Below, one piece after another: positions 52,958 through 61,578 of a stretch of DNA of 64,000 nucleotides; within the stretch, counting starts at the first letter, position 1, and each line of letters starts with the position of its first letter. The stretch lies in the NCBI GenBank assembly GCA_022800815.1, contig JAAWRC010000008.1, positions 1 to 64,000 on the forward strand. The letters run 5' to 3'. The notes below the pieces were generated by a model. It saw only the letters and a list, made by a program, of their open reading frames with translations. It did no database searches and was not told where the DNA came from. Source of the DNA: Lachnospiraceae bacterium. GTDB taxonomy: Bacteria; Bacillota; Clostridia; Lachnospirales; Lachnospiraceae. Position numbers and translations under genes: made by a program.

Positions 52958-52982
52958 CTTGTACAAGTGAATGAATTATAAT
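52954..52982 (+). promoter_or_regulatory. Promoter of the yicC-remA-gmk run with an embedded palindrome
   Basis: TTGACT (52954-52959), a 17-base spacer and a perfect TATAAT (52977-52982). The 12-bp palindrome ACTTGTACAAGT (52957-52968) covers the end of the -35 box and the upstream half of the spacer, where a repressor would block polymerase. The predicted leader to yicC is about 70 bases. Confidence 0.75.
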
Positions 52983-53058
52983 AGATTAGATTACGAAGCG
53001 TTCGGGAACATGCGCCGCAAAGGTCTCTCCCCCGGACTGCGTGGAAGGAAACTGGAAA

Positions 53059-53937
53059 ATGGTGAAAAGCATGACAGGCTTCGGAAGAGGCGAGGCCGCA
53101 GACGAGGACTACAGAATCCAGGTCGAGATGAAGTCGGTGAACCACCGGTATCTGGACCTGGGGATCAAAATGCCGAAAAAGTTCAACCCTTTTGAGGCGG
53201 AGATCCGGAAGATTCTGAAGAAGGACATCGAGAGAGGAAAGGTGGACGTTTACATCACCTGCGAGACTTTTTCCGAGAAAGCCGTGAGCCTGATCTACAA
53301 CGAGGCCCTGGCGAGGGAGTACATGGATATTTTCGGGCAGATGAGCGAACAGTTTTCCATTGAGAACGACGTGACGGTCTCCGCCCTGTCCCGTTATCCG
53401 GAGGTGATCGCCACGGGACAGTCCGAGGAGGACGAGGAAGCCCTCTGGAGACTTTTGGAGAGGGCCCTTTCGGGCGCCCTGGAGAAGTTCGTGGACCAGC
53501 GCAGGCGGGAGGGGGAGCATCTTCTCTCCGACCTTTTGGGGAAGCTCTCGGACATGGAGGGCTGGATCAGTGAGATCGAGGAGCGCTCCCCCCAGATTCT
53601 TAAGGAGTACCGGGCGAAGCTGGAGGAAAAGGTGCGGGAGCTCCTGGAGGGAAGCGGCATCGACGAGAACCGGATTGCCGCCGAGGTGACGCTTTTTGCC
53701 GACAAGATCTGCGTGGACGAGGAGACGGTGCGTCTGAGAAGCCACATCAAGACCATGCGGGCGACCCTGGAGCGGGGCGGCGCCGTGGGGAGGAAGCTGG
53801 ACTTCATCGCCCAGGAGATGAACCGGGAGGCCAACACGATTCTCTCCAAGGCCAACGATCTGGAGATCTCCGGCACGGCCATCGAGCTCAAAACGGCCAT
53901 CGAAAAGGTGAGGGAACAGATTCAAAATATCGAGTGA
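53059..53937 (+). CDS. yicC: YicC/YloC family endoribonuclease
   Basis: A 292-residue protein. The N-terminal signature is VKSMTGFGRGEA, followed by KSVNHRYLDLGIKMP, and the C-terminal DUF1732 block ends in GRKLDFIAQEMNREANTILSKAND. YicC/YloC proteins have endoribonuclease activity in E. coli and B. subtilis. ATG 53059 is chosen because the conserved start follows directly. First gene of the yicC-remA-gmk-rpoZ cluster, a standard Firmicutes order. Confidence 0.94.
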   Translation: MVKSMTGFGRGEAADEDYRIQVEMKSVNHRYLDLGIKMPKKFNPFEAEIRKILKKDIERGKVDVYITCETFSEKAVSLIYNEALAREYMDIFGQMSEQFSIENDVTVSALSRYPEVIATGQSEEDEEALWRLLERALSGALEKFVDQRRREGEHLLSDLLGKLSDMEGWISEIEERSPQILKEYRAKLEEKVRELLEGSGIDENRIAAEVTLFADKICVDEETVRLRSHIKTMRATLERGGAVGRKLDFIAQEMNREANTILSKANDLEISGTAIELKTAIEKVREQIQNIE

Positions 53938-53980
53938 GAAGTTCAGGCGGGAAGCCGCAGGTTCAGATTGACAGAAAACG

Positions 53981-54271
53981 GTGACAAAAGTGGGAAGACT
54001 AATCAATATCGGATACGGCAACGTGATCCATACGGACAAGGTGCTGGCGGTGGTGAGTCCCGATTCCGCACCGGGAAAGCGGATGGTCCAGGCCGCAAAG
54101 GACGAGGGGCGGAGCATTGACGCCACCCAGGGAAGGAAGACCAAGGGAATCGTGGTCATGGAGGGCGGTTACGTGGTGCTCTCGGCCCTTCTGCCGGACA
54201 CCATTGCCGGGAGGTTCAACGAGGCCGGAAGTCTCGACAGAGGTTTGGAGAAGGAGGGGGACGATGAATAA
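53981..54271 (+). CDS. remA: RemA-like DUF370 regulatory protein
   Basis: A 96-residue protein of the RemA/DUF370 family, a DNA-binding regulator of matrix genes in Bacillus subtilis. Core: RLINIGYGNVIHTDKVLAVVSPDSAPGKR, then ATQGRKTKGIVVMEGGYVVLSAL. The start is a GTG without a strong ribosome site; an in-frame GTG three codons later is an alternative. It lies between yicC and gmk as in many clostridia and overlaps gmk by 8 bases. Confidence 0.92.
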   Translation: MTKVGRLINIGYGNVIHTDKVLAVVSPDSAPGKRMVQAAKDEGRSIDATQGRKTKGIVVMEGGYVVLSALLPDTIAGRFNEAGSLDRGLEKEGDDE

Positions 54272-54899
54272 GAGGGGACTTATTCTTGTGATTTCCGGTT
54301 TTTCCGGCGTGGGGAAGGGAACCATCGTCCGGCGTCTGATGGAAAAATATGAAAATTACGCCCTGTCGGTTTCCGTGACCACCAGGCCCCCCAGGGAGGG
54401 GGAGGTCCACGGAAAAGATTACTTTTTTATTTCGGAAGAGGAATTTTCCGCCATGGAAAAGGAGGGAAGGCTCATGGAGTGGGCCGGCTACGTGGGCCGC
54501 CATTACGGCACGCCCAGGGATTACGTGTTCCGGCGCCTGGATGAGGGGAAGGACATGATCCTGGAGATCGAGGTCCAGGGCGCCCTGCAGGTGAAGGAGA
54601 AGTACCCGGAGGCCGTTCTGGTCTTCGTGGCCCCTCCCGGTGCGGCCGTCCTGAAGGAGCGGCTGCTCGGCCGCGGCACGGAGAGCATCGAGCAGGTGGA
54701 GAAACGGCTCCTGCGGGCGGTGGAGGAAGCGGAGGCCATGGAGGTCTACGAGTATCTGCTGGTCAACGACGAGCTGGAGACCTGTGTGGAGGAGCTTCAC
54801 CGGCTCATGCAGTGCGAGCACCGGAGGACGAACAGGAACCGGGAGCTGATGGAAGATATCAAACTTGACTTAAAACGTTTTGTGGAAGGAGAACAATAA
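54264..54899 (+). CDS. gmk: Guanylate kinase
   Basis: Phosphorylates GMP and dGMP; 211 residues. The P-loop is SGFSGVGKGT (11-20), with the usual GMP-binding segments SVSVTTRPPREGEVHGKDYFF and ILEIEVQGALQVKE. Start ATG has GAAGGAGGGGGACG upstream. Overlaps remA and is followed by rpoZ after 3 bases. Confidence 0.96.
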   Translation: MNKRGLILVISGFSGVGKGTIVRRLMEKYENYALSVSVTTRPPREGEVHGKDYFFISEEEFSAMEKEGRLMEWAGYVGRHYGTPRDYVFRRLDEGKDMILEIEVQGALQVKEKYPEAVLVFVAPPGAAVLKERLLGRGTESIEQVEKRLLRAVEEAEAMEVYEYLLVNDELETCVEELHRLMQCEHRRTNRNRELMEDIKLDLKRFVEGEQ

Positions 54900-54902
54900 A
54901 AA

Positions 54903-55160
54903 ATGCTGCATCCGTCATATACTGATCTTATCAACGCCGTAAACAGCGAGGTGGCGCCGGGGGAGGAGCCCATCGTCCAGAGCCGTTATTCCATCGTGAT
55001 CGCCACGGCCAAACGGGCGAGGCAGCTCATCGCCGGGGACAGGGCCTTCGTGGACGCCCCTTCCAACAAGCCCCTCTCCACCGCCGTGGAGGAGATCCAT
55101 GAGACTCTGGTCCGGGTGGTCGGGGAGGACGACATTCCGGAGGACGAAATCGAGGAATAA
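54903..55160 (+). CDS. rpoZ: RNA polymerase omega subunit
   Basis: An 85-residue protein matching omega: MLHPSYTDLINAV, RYSIVIATAKRARQLIAG (the conserved core helix), and NKPLSTAVEEI. An acidic C-terminal tail follows. Directly after gmk with overlapping ribosome site, as in other Firmicutes. Confidence 0.93.
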   Translation: MLHPSYTDLINAVNSEVAPGEEPIVQSRYSIVIATAKRARQLIAGDRAFVDAPSNKPLSTAVEEIHETLVRVVGEDDIPEDEIEE

Positions 55161-55175
55161 AGAAAAGAGGACAGG

Positions 55176-56519
55176 ATGAAGCTTTTGTTTGTATCTTTGG
55201 GCTGTGATAAAAACCTGGTGGATTCCGAGGAGATGCTGGGGCTTCTCTCCGAGGCCGGGTTTACCTTCACCGACGACGAGACGGAGGCGGAGGTGATCGT
55301 CGTCAACACCTGCTGCTTTATCGGAGATGCCAAGGAGGAGAGCATAGGCACCCTTCTGGAGATGGCGGGGCAGAAGGAGACGGGACGCTGCAAGGTCCTG
55401 ATCGCCGCCGGCTGCCTGGCCCAGAGATACCGGGACGAGGTTTTAAAGGAGATACCGGAGGTGGACGGCATCCTGGGGACGACCTCCTGTGACCGGATCG
55501 TTTCCGTGGTGGAGGAAGCCCTGGACGGGAGGCGGGAGGCCGTCTTCGAGGACGTCAGCCGTTCCAGGAAGACAGCTGGAGGCCGCATCGTCACCACCGG
55601 GGGCCATTACGCCTATCTGAAGATCGCAGAGGGCTGCGACAAGCACTGTACCTACTGCGTGATCCCGAGTGTCCGGGGCGCTTACCGGAGCGTCCCCATG
55701 GAAGCGCTCCTAACAGAGGCAGAAGAGCTGGCGGAAAAAGGAGTCCGGGAGCTGATCCTTGTGGCCCAGGAGACCACCCTCTACGGCGTGGATCTCTACG
55801 GGGAGAAGCGGCTTCCATCCCTGCTAAAGGGGCTGGCGAAGATTCCCGGCATCCATTGGATCCGGCTTCTCTACTGCTATCCGGAGGAGATCACCGACGA
55901 GCTGATCGAGACCATCAAAACCGAAACGAAGGTCTGTCATTACATGGACGTTCCCATCCAGCATGCCAGCGACCGGATTTTAAAACGGATGGGCCGGAGG
56001 ACGAACCGGGAGGAGATCACGGCCCGCATCGGGAAGCTCCGGGAGGAGATCACGGACATGGCCGTCCGCACCACCATGATCACCGGATTCCCCGGGGAGA
56101 CGGAGGCGGACGTGGAGGCGCTTCTGGATTTCGTGGATGAGATGGAGTTTGAGCGGCTGGGTGTCTTTCCCTATTCCCAGGAGGAGGGCACGCCGGCGGC
56201 AGCCATGGAGGGGCAGATCCCGGAGGAGGAGAAGCTTGCCAGGCGGGACGCCGTCATGGAACTCCAGCAGGAGATTTCCCTCGCCCACGGGGAGTCCATG
56301 ATCGGCCGGGAACTGGAGGTCTTTATCGAGGGAAAAGTGGCCGACGAGGAAGCTTACGTGGGGCGGACCTACATGGATGCGCCCGGCGTGGACGGCTATC
56401 TGTTTGTAAACACGGGGGTGGAGCTCATGAGCGGGATGTTCGTCCGGGCCCGGGTGACCGGCGCCCTGGAATATGATCTGATAGGAGAATTGTGCGATGA
56501 AGATGAACCTGCCCAATAA
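55176..56519 (+). CDS. rimO: Ribosomal protein S12 methylthiotransferase RimO
   Basis: A radical-SAM enzyme that adds a methylthio group to an Asp of ribosomal protein S12; 447 residues. The N-terminal MTTase domain begins MKLLFVSLGCDKNLVDSEEM (C10) and has further Cys in VVNTCCFIGDAKEES and AAGCLAQRY. The SAM-cluster motif is C154-DKH-C158-TY-C161. A C-terminal TRAM domain (about 380-440) ends the protein. It overlaps pgsA by 23 bases. Confidence 0.95.
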   Translation: MKLLFVSLGCDKNLVDSEEMLGLLSEAGFTFTDDETEAEVIVVNTCCFIGDAKEESIGTLLEMAGQKETGRCKVLIAAGCLAQRYRDEVLKEIPEVDGILGTTSCDRIVSVVEEALDGRREAVFEDVSRSRKTAGGRIVTTGGHYAYLKIAEGCDKHCTYCVIPSVRGAYRSVPMEALLTEAEELAEKGVRELILVAQETTLYGVDLYGEKRLPSLLKGLAKIPGIHWIRLLYCYPEEITDELIETIKTETKVCHYMDVPIQHASDRILKRMGRRTNREEITARIGKLREEITDMAVRTTMITGFPGETEADVEALLDFVDEMEFERLGVFPYSQEEGTPAAAMEGQIPEEEKLARRDAVMELQQEISLAHGESMIGRELEVFIEGKVADEEAYVGRTYMDAPGVDGYLFVNTGVELMSGMFVRARVTGALEYDLIGELCDEDEPAQ

Positions 56520-57042
56520 ACTGACCATATTGCGGGTGCTTCTGATCCCGTTTTTTGTATTTTTCATGTTGACGGACTGGTGGGGTTATACGGGGAGGCT
56601 GATTGCCCTGGCGCTTTTCTGCGTCGCCAGCTTTACCGATTATCTGGACGGCCACATTGCGAGGAAGCGCGGCCTGGTGACCAATTTCGGCAAATTCATG
56701 GATCCCCTGGCGGACAAGCTCCTGGTCTGTTCGGCCCTGATCTGCTTCGTGGAGCTTGGGGAGCTTCCGGCCTGGATCGTCATCATCATCATGGCGAGGG
56801 ACTTCATCATCAGTGGTTTCCGCCTGGTGGCCTCCGACAATGGAGTGGTCATCGCCGCCAACATGTGGGGGAAATTCAAGACGGTCTCCCAGATGATCAT
56901 GACCATCCTGGTCATTCTGGACATCGGGGAGCTCTGGCTTTTGACGGAGATCTTTATCTATCTGGCGCTGGCGCTGACGGTGATTTCCCTGGAGGAATAT
57001 ATCCGTCAGAACGTCCACGTGTTGAAGGAAGGGAAGGTATGA
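56497..57042 (+). CDS. pgsA: CDP-diacylglycerol-glycerol-3-phosphate 3-phosphatidyltransferase
   Basis: An integral membrane enzyme of 181 residues making phosphatidylglycerol-phosphate. The CDP-alcohol phosphotransferase signature is D-YL-D-G-HI-A-R...FGKFMDPLADK (about 47-73). N-terminal NLPNKLTILRVLLIPFFVF is typical. The start lies within the end of rimO with AGGAG upstream. cinA follows after one base. Confidence 0.95.
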   Translation: MKMNLPNKLTILRVLLIPFFVFFMLTDWWGYTGRLIALALFCVASFTDYLDGHIARKRGLVTNFGKFMDPLADKLLVCSALICFVELGELPAWIVIIIMARDFIISGFRLVASDNGVVIAANMWGKFKTVSQMIMTILVILDIGELWLLTEIFIYLALALTVISLEEYIRQNVHVLKEGKV

Positions 57043-57043
57043 G

Positions 57044-58294
57044 ATGGTCGTAGAGATTTTGGCGGTGGGAACGGAGCTTTTGCTCGGCAACATCGCCAAT
57101 ACCAATGCCCAGTACCTGTCGAGGCGGTGTGCGGCCCTGGGATTTTCCGTATACCGTCACACGGTGGTGGGCGACAATGAGGGGAGGATGACGGAGTCGA
57201 TCCGCCAGGCCCTTGACCGTTCGGACGTGGTGATCCTAACCGGAGGCCTGGGGCCCACGGAGGACGATATGACCAAGGAGGTCTGTGCGAAGGTCATGGG
57301 CTTTTCCCTGGAGGAGGATACCCGCACCAGAAAACGGATCTCCGGTTATTTTAAATCCGTGAGGAGAAAGAACGTCACCGAAAACAATTGGAAGCAGGCG
57401 GTCGTGCCGGTGGGGGCGCAGGTCCTTGACAATGACAACGGTACTGCGCCGGGGCTGATCCTTGAAAAAAACGGGAAGACGGCCATTCTGCTCCCGGGGC
57501 CGCCGAACGAGCTGATCCCTTTGTTTTCCCAGAAAGCGGAGCCTTATCTCAGAACGCTTCAGCCCGATACCCTCTATTCGAAGATGGTGAAGGTCTGCGG
57601 CATCGGGGAGAGCCGGGCGGAGACCATGATTTTGGACCTCATTGATTCCCAGACCAATCCCACCATCGCTACCTACGCAAAGACCGGGGAGGTGCATCTG
57701 CGCATCACGGCCAGGGCGGCCGACGAGGAGGAGGGAAAGAGTCTGGTAAAGCCGGTGGTGAAGGAACTCAGGAAGCGGTTCGGCATCCATGTCTACTCCA
57801 CGAAAGAGGCGGAGGAGCTGGAGGACGTGGTGATCAAGCTCATGAGGAAACGGGGCCTCACGGCGGCCACGGCGGAATCCATGACCGGCGGGCTCGTGGC
57901 CGGGCGGTTGGTCAACGTGGCCGGGGCGTCGGAGTATTTTAAAGAGGGCTTTGTCACCTATTCCAACAAGGCGAAGCGCAAGGCCCTCGGAGTGAAGAAG
58001 GAGACCCTGAAAGCCCACGGGGCGGTCAGCGAGGAGACGGCGAGGGAGATGGCGGAGGGCGGCGCCCTGGCGGCAGGAACCGATGCCTGCGTGGCGGTGA
58101 CGGGCTTTGCCGGGCCGGAGGATTCCCAGGAGGAACCGAGGGGACTGACCTATATCTCATGTTATCTGAAGGGGAGGGTTTCCGTGAGGGAGTTCCATTT
58201 TACGGGAAACCGGAGAAAGATCCGGGAGCAGGCGGTGGTGCAGGCGCTCGACCTTCTGCGCCGTTGCATTTTAGAGCAGGATAAACATGAATGA
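57044..58294 (+). CDS. cinA: CinA family protein (nicotinamide mononucleotide deamidase / competence-damage)
   Basis: A 416-residue two-domain protein. The N-terminal MoCF-like (COG1058) domain has EILAVGTELLLGNIANTNAQ, TGGLGPTEDDMTKE and GPPNELIPLF. The C-terminal amidohydrolase domain (about 255-410) has ATAESMTGGLVAGRLVNVAGAS and GFAGPE. In other bacteria CinA recycles NMN. It overlaps the next gene by 8 bases. Confidence 0.94.
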   Translation: MVVEILAVGTELLLGNIANTNAQYLSRRCAALGFSVYRHTVVGDNEGRMTESIRQALDRSDVVILTGGLGPTEDDMTKEVCAKVMGFSLEEDTRTRKRISGYFKSVRRKNVTENNWKQAVVPVGAQVLDNDNGTAPGLILEKNGKTAILLPGPPNELIPLFSQKAEPYLRTLQPDTLYSKMVKVCGIGESRAETMILDLIDSQTNPTIATYAKTGEVHLRITARAADEEEGKSLVKPVVKELRKRFGIHVYSTKEAEELEDVVIKLMRKRGLTAATAESMTGGLVAGRLVNVAGASEYFKEGFVTYSNKAKRKALGVKKETLKAHGAVSEETAREMAEGGALAAGTDACVAVTGFAGPEDSQEEPRGLTYISCYLKGRVSVREFHFTGNRRKIREQAVVQALDLLRRCILEQDKHE

Positions 58295-58694
58295 AAATAT
58301 CCGTTGGTACAGGAGTCTGTACCTGGGCGAGGAAGCCCGAAGTAAAAAAAACATATTAAAAAAGCTGGAGGGAGGACTCCATCCGAAGCTCTATCTGCTG
58401 GTCCTGCCCTCCAACCGGAGCAACGTACTGGACATCCTGCCTCAGCCGGTCCTCTCCCAGGCCCACTATAAAGGGATCCCGCTCTATGCGGTGGGAGCAG
58501 CCTGGACGAAGACGGAGGCCATGGAGCTTGCCGGGACGATCATTATGGAAGCGTACCGGGCCACCGGGGCGATCGATGTGGGTTCCTATCTGGGCGACGA
58601 TTTCCTGGAGCACCCGGAGTTTCCGGGGGAGGTGCTTTACCGAGAATGGGAACGGAAGGCGGCAGAGGACGGAAAAAGTGAGGACGTGATGTGA
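58287..58694 (+). CDS. Conserved hypothetical protein
   Basis: A 135-residue soluble protein I do not recognise. It begins MNENIRWYRSLYLGEEARSKK and has a hydrophobic segment HPKLYLLVLPSNRSNVLDIL and a helical middle. Its position between cinA and the DUF2953 protein gene, with overlaps on both sides (8 and 1 base), suggests it belongs to the operon. No motif for catalysis is visible. Confidence 0.75.
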   Translation: MNENIRWYRSLYLGEEARSKKNILKKLEGGLHPKLYLLVLPSNRSNVLDILPQPVLSQAHYKGIPLYAVGAAWTKTEAMELAGTIIMEAYRATGAIDVGSYLGDDFLEHPEFPGEVLYREWERKAAEDGKSEDVM

Positions 58695-59743
58695 TGCTTT
58701 CTATCATATGGGGCGTTTTGAAGGTGATCGGGATCGTGGTTCTCATTATCCTGGCGTTGATCCTTGCGGTCCTTCTTGCGGTTCTCTTCGTCCCCCTGCG
58801 CTATGAGTTTTCAGCTTCCGGGAAATACGACAAGGAGGCGGAGGAAGCGCCGGAATATCTGGTGAAGGCCAGGGTCTCCTGGCTGCTCAGGCTTGTGAGT
58901 GTCCGCATCCTGGCAGGCAGTGAGGGGACGCAGGTAAAGGTGCGGCTCTTCGGGATCCCCCTCGGCGGCAGGAAGGGGCGGCAGGAGGGGAAAACGACAG
59001 AAAAGAGCCGGAGAAAAGAAAAACGGCGGGAGAAGAGAACACAGACAGGACAGGCAGAAAAACCGGAAAAACCGGTGGAAGAACAGAGAGAACAAGCAGA
59101 AGAAAGAATGGGGGAACGGCGGGGGCAGGCGGAAAGTTCCGGCCGGGAAGAGCTCCCGCAGGATGCGTTTCTGGGGACGGCCGAGGCGGAGCCGAAAGCT
59201 TTGGAAGAAGAAAAAGAAGGGGAAAAGGAAGCAGAAAAGAAGGGTCCTCTGCAAAAGTTTTTGGGGATTTTTCGAAAGATTCGGGATTTTCTCTCAGGAT
59301 TTTATCAGAATTTTCGAACTGCCGTTGAAAAGCTCTGCGGGAAAATAAGAAGGATCTTCGGCATGCTGGAGGAGATCCGGGAGTTTCTGGAGGCCGAGGA
59401 AAACCAGGAGGCCTTCCGGTATGTGAAGGGGGAGGCGGGCAGGCTTTTTAAGCATGTCCTTCCGAGGAAGCTCTCCGGAGCGGTCCGCTTCGGGCTGGAG
59501 GATCCGGCGGCCACGGGAAAGGTGCTCATGGCCCTGGGAATCGCCTATCCGCTCCTTGGGAGCCGGCTCTCGGTGACGCCTGTCTTTGAAAATAAATTTT
59601 ATGTGGAGGGAAGCCTTTTTTTCAAGGGCAGAATAAGAGCCTTCTCTCTGCTCATAATAGGGATAAGAGTGTGGTTCAACAAAAAGTTCCGCGGGCTCTT
59701 AAAGCGGGGACGCGGATTAAAAGAACAGCTTGGCCGGGCATGA
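58694..59743 (+). CDS. DUF2953 membrane-anchored protein
   Basis: A 349-residue protein. One N-terminal transmembrane helix (about 10-35, very hydrophobic Ile/Leu/Val) is followed by FVPLRYEFSASGKYD. A long low-complexity charged linker (about 95-195, Lys/Glu/Arg/Gln) follows, then the DUF2953 domain (GAVRFGLEDPAATGKVLMAL, YPLLGSRLSVTPVFENKF). DUF2953 proteins neighbour GerW/YtfJ in spore-forming Firmicutes and are thought to act in sporulation; direct function is unknown. ATG 58694 overlaps the preceding stop codon by one base. Confidence 0.85.
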   Translation: MLSIIWGVLKVIGIVVLIILALILAVLLAVLFVPLRYEFSASGKYDKEAEEAPEYLVKARVSWLLRLVSVRILAGSEGTQVKVRLFGIPLGGRKGRQEGKTTEKSRRKEKRREKRTQTGQAEKPEKPVEEQREQAEERMGERRGQAESSGREELPQDAFLGTAEAEPKALEEEKEGEKEAEKKGPLQKFLGIFRKIRDFLSGFYQNFRTAVEKLCGKIRRIFGMLEEIREFLEAEENQEAFRYVKGEAGRLFKHVLPRKLSGAVRFGLEDPAATGKVLMALGIAYPLLGSRLSVTPVFENKFYVEGSLFFKGRIRAFSLLIIGIRVWFNKKFRGLLKRGRGLKEQLGRA

Positions 59744-59772
59744 TCCCGGTTCTTTGAGAAGGAGGAGAACAT

Positions 59773-60186
59773 ATGGCATCGGATGTAAAAGGAAACGGAA
59801 AGAACACATTTGAAAACACGGTGGAGAATCTCTTTAAGGGCATGGACGGTTTTATCACGACCAAGACCGTGGTGGGAGACGCCATCCACCTGGACGGGAC
59901 CATCATCCTTCCGCTGGTGGACGTCTCCTTCGGTGTGGGGGCGGGCGCTTTCTCGAGCGATAATAAGAGCAACAGCGGCGGCGGCATGACCGGAAAGATC
60001 ACGCCCAGCGCCGTTTTGGTGATCCAGGACGGCCATTCCAAGCTGGTGACCGTCAAAGGCCAGGACAGCATTTCCAAGATCCTGGACATGGTTCCCGACA
60101 TCATCAGCAAGTTTTCCAAATCGGATAAAAAGGGAAAAGAGAAGGACGTGGAGATCCCGGAGGACGTCTTTGACTCCGTGAAATAG
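59773..60186 (+). CDS. ytfJ: GerW/YtfJ family sporulation protein
   Basis: A 137-residue protein of the GerW family needed for spore germination or coat function. Family core: NTVENLFKGMDGFITTKTVVGDAI, then a Gly/Ser-rich loop and GGGMTGKITPSAVLVIQDG. Supports a spore-forming host. AGAAGGAGGAG precedes the ATG. It follows the DUF2953 gene by 29 bases. Confidence 0.9.
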   Translation: MASDVKGNGKNTFENTVENLFKGMDGFITTKTVVGDAIHLDGTIILPLVDVSFGVGAGAFSSDNKSNSGGGMTGKITPSAVLVIQDGHSKLVTVKGQDSISKILDMVPDIISKFSKSDKKGKEKDVEIPEDVFDSVK

Positions 60187-60255
60187 CTGCTTGTGGAATC
60201 CCCATCACAGATCCCGCATAGACTATGGTATAGAAGTTTGTTGCGGGAGGTAGCG

Positions 60256-60396
60256 ATGAAGCGGCTCATCGGACTCTGCCTGTTCTGGATGGGAATCGGC
60301 ATGGCGTTGTATTTGATACTGCCGAACAATTTTTTCACAATCTGCCTGATGGCGGCCTCCATTGTAGGAGGCTATTACCTGTTTTGCGGCTGCTAG
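60256..60396 (+). CDS. Small membrane protein (46 residues)
   Basis: A short protein with a basic N-terminus (MKRLIG) and one or two hydrophobic helices (LCLFWMGIGMALYLILP, then TICLMAASIVGGYYLFCG). The GGGAGGTAGCG site directly before ATG 60256 supports the start. No family recognised; small membrane proteins of this type near sporulation genes are common in clostridia. Confidence 0.6.
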   Translation: MKRLIGLCLFWMGIGMALYLILPNNFFTICLMAASIVGGYYLFCGC

Positions 60397-60478
60397 CGGG
60401 AGAGAGCAAAAGAAGAAGGGGGATTGAAGTCTATGATTTCAGCGGACAAAAAGAAAAGCTTGTATATTTTTCTTTGCG

Positions 60479-60838
60479 ATGGTTTTGATTTTTTCGTTAA
60501 CAGGATGTACCAGTAAGGAAGCAAAAAAGGTCATAGAAGATATTGATGCGTTGGGAGAAATTACATTAGATTCGTATTCTTTACTCCAGGAAGTGAACAA
60601 TGAATATGATTCTCTCAGCGAAAAAGACAGAGAAAGTGTAAAAAACAAGGATGTGCTGGAGGCGGCCAATGAGCGGTATGATATTTTGACATACGAAGAT
60701 TTAGACCGGCGGATCGAAAGTACCTGTGTGGATGTTACGTCAGAAGCTTTGCCGGAATTTAAGGCTCTTCTTGCTGAATACGAAAATTTGGATGAGTCCG
60801 GAAAAGAGTATATAACAAATATTGAGATGCTATTATAA
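60479..60838 (+). CDS. Probable lipoprotein with a frameshifted signal peptide
   Basis: From ATG 60479 a 119-residue product starts MVLIFSLTGCTSKEAKK, with lipobox SLTGC and a helical acidic mature part. Codons just before this ATG in the same frame read RTKRKACIFFFA, the missing basic and hydrophobic part of a lipoprotein signal peptide, but have no start codon before a TGA at 60434. The likely true ATG (60433) opens a second frame (MISADKKKS). A single base change in the A-rich run near 60447-60456 would join them. So the gene is broken, phase-variable, or contains a sequence error. AT-richer than its neighbours. Confidence 0.6.
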   Translation: MVLIFSLTGCTSKEAKKVIEDIDALGEITLDSYSLLQEVNNEYDSLSEKDRESVKNKDVLEAANERYDILTYEDLDRRIESTCVDVTSEALPEFKALLAEYENLDESGKEYITNIEMLL

Positions 60839-60876
60839 GTGGAAATATTCATAAATCCACAATTGAGGCGGAGCCC

Positions 60877-61578
60877 CTATTCTACCCTCAGCATCCGGTA
60901 ACCGACACCGATATGGGTCTGGATGTACTGGGGAGAATCCGGTTCCGCCTCCAGTTTTTTCCGCAGGGTCGCCATGAATACCCGGAGGGAGGCCACGTCG
61001 CCCTTCCAGCTGCTTCCCCATATGTTCTGGGTGATGTAGGTGTGGGTCAGAACCTTTCCCACATTCCTGGCCATCAGGCAGAGAAGCCGGTACTCGATAG
61101 GCGTCAGATGCAGCTCGTTTTCTCCCAGGTAAGCGCAGCCTGCGGCGAAATCCACCTTCAGCCGGCCGTTCGTGAAGACGGAATCGTTCCTTGCGGCGGT
61201 GGATTCCATGACGGCCAGTCGGCGTTTCGTCGCCCGAAGCCGTGCCAGGAGTTCTTCCACGGAAAAGGGCTTGGTCAGGTAATCGTCGGCGCCGCAGTCC
61301 AGGGCTTCGATCTTGTCGCCGTCCTCGCTTCTGGCGCTGATCACGATGATGGGCATGTTGGACCAGGTGCGGATCTGCCGGATCACCTCCACGCCGTCGA
61401 TGTCCGGGAGGCCCAGGTCCAGGAGGACGATGTCCGGGTTGTGGGAGGACGCTTCCATGACGGCGCAGGCTCCGTTTGGGGCGACAAGGTATCTGTAATC
61501 GTGGGTCTTTAAAGTCGTGGTGATGAGATTACGGATGGGGACGTCGTCCTCCACCACAAGGATCAGAGTCTTATTCAT
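60877..61578 (-). CDS. kdpE: KdpE-like OmpR/PhoB family response regulator
   Basis: A 233-residue regulator. The receiver domain has the acidic pair VVEDD (10-11), phospho-Asp in VLLDLGLPDIDGV and Lys in LTKPFS. The C-terminal winged helix (about 135-230) has HLTPIEYRLLCLMARNVGKVLTH. The sequence is close to KdpE, which controls potassium uptake. It overlaps the kinase gene by 8 bases and is transcribed with it. The adjacent TrkH-type gene suggests that potassium transport is the target. Confidence 0.9.
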   Translation of the reverse strand: MNKTLILVVEDDVPIRNLITTTLKTHDYRYLVAPNGACAVMEASSHNPDIVLLDLGLPDIDGVEVIRQIRTWSNMPIIVISARSEDGDKIEALDCGADDYLTKPFSVEELLARLRATKRRLAVMESTAARNDSVFTNGRLKVDFAAGCAYLGENELHLTPIEYRLLCLMARNVGKVLTHTYITQNIWGSSWKGDVASLRVFMATLRKKLEAEPDSPQYIQTHIGVGYRMLRVE

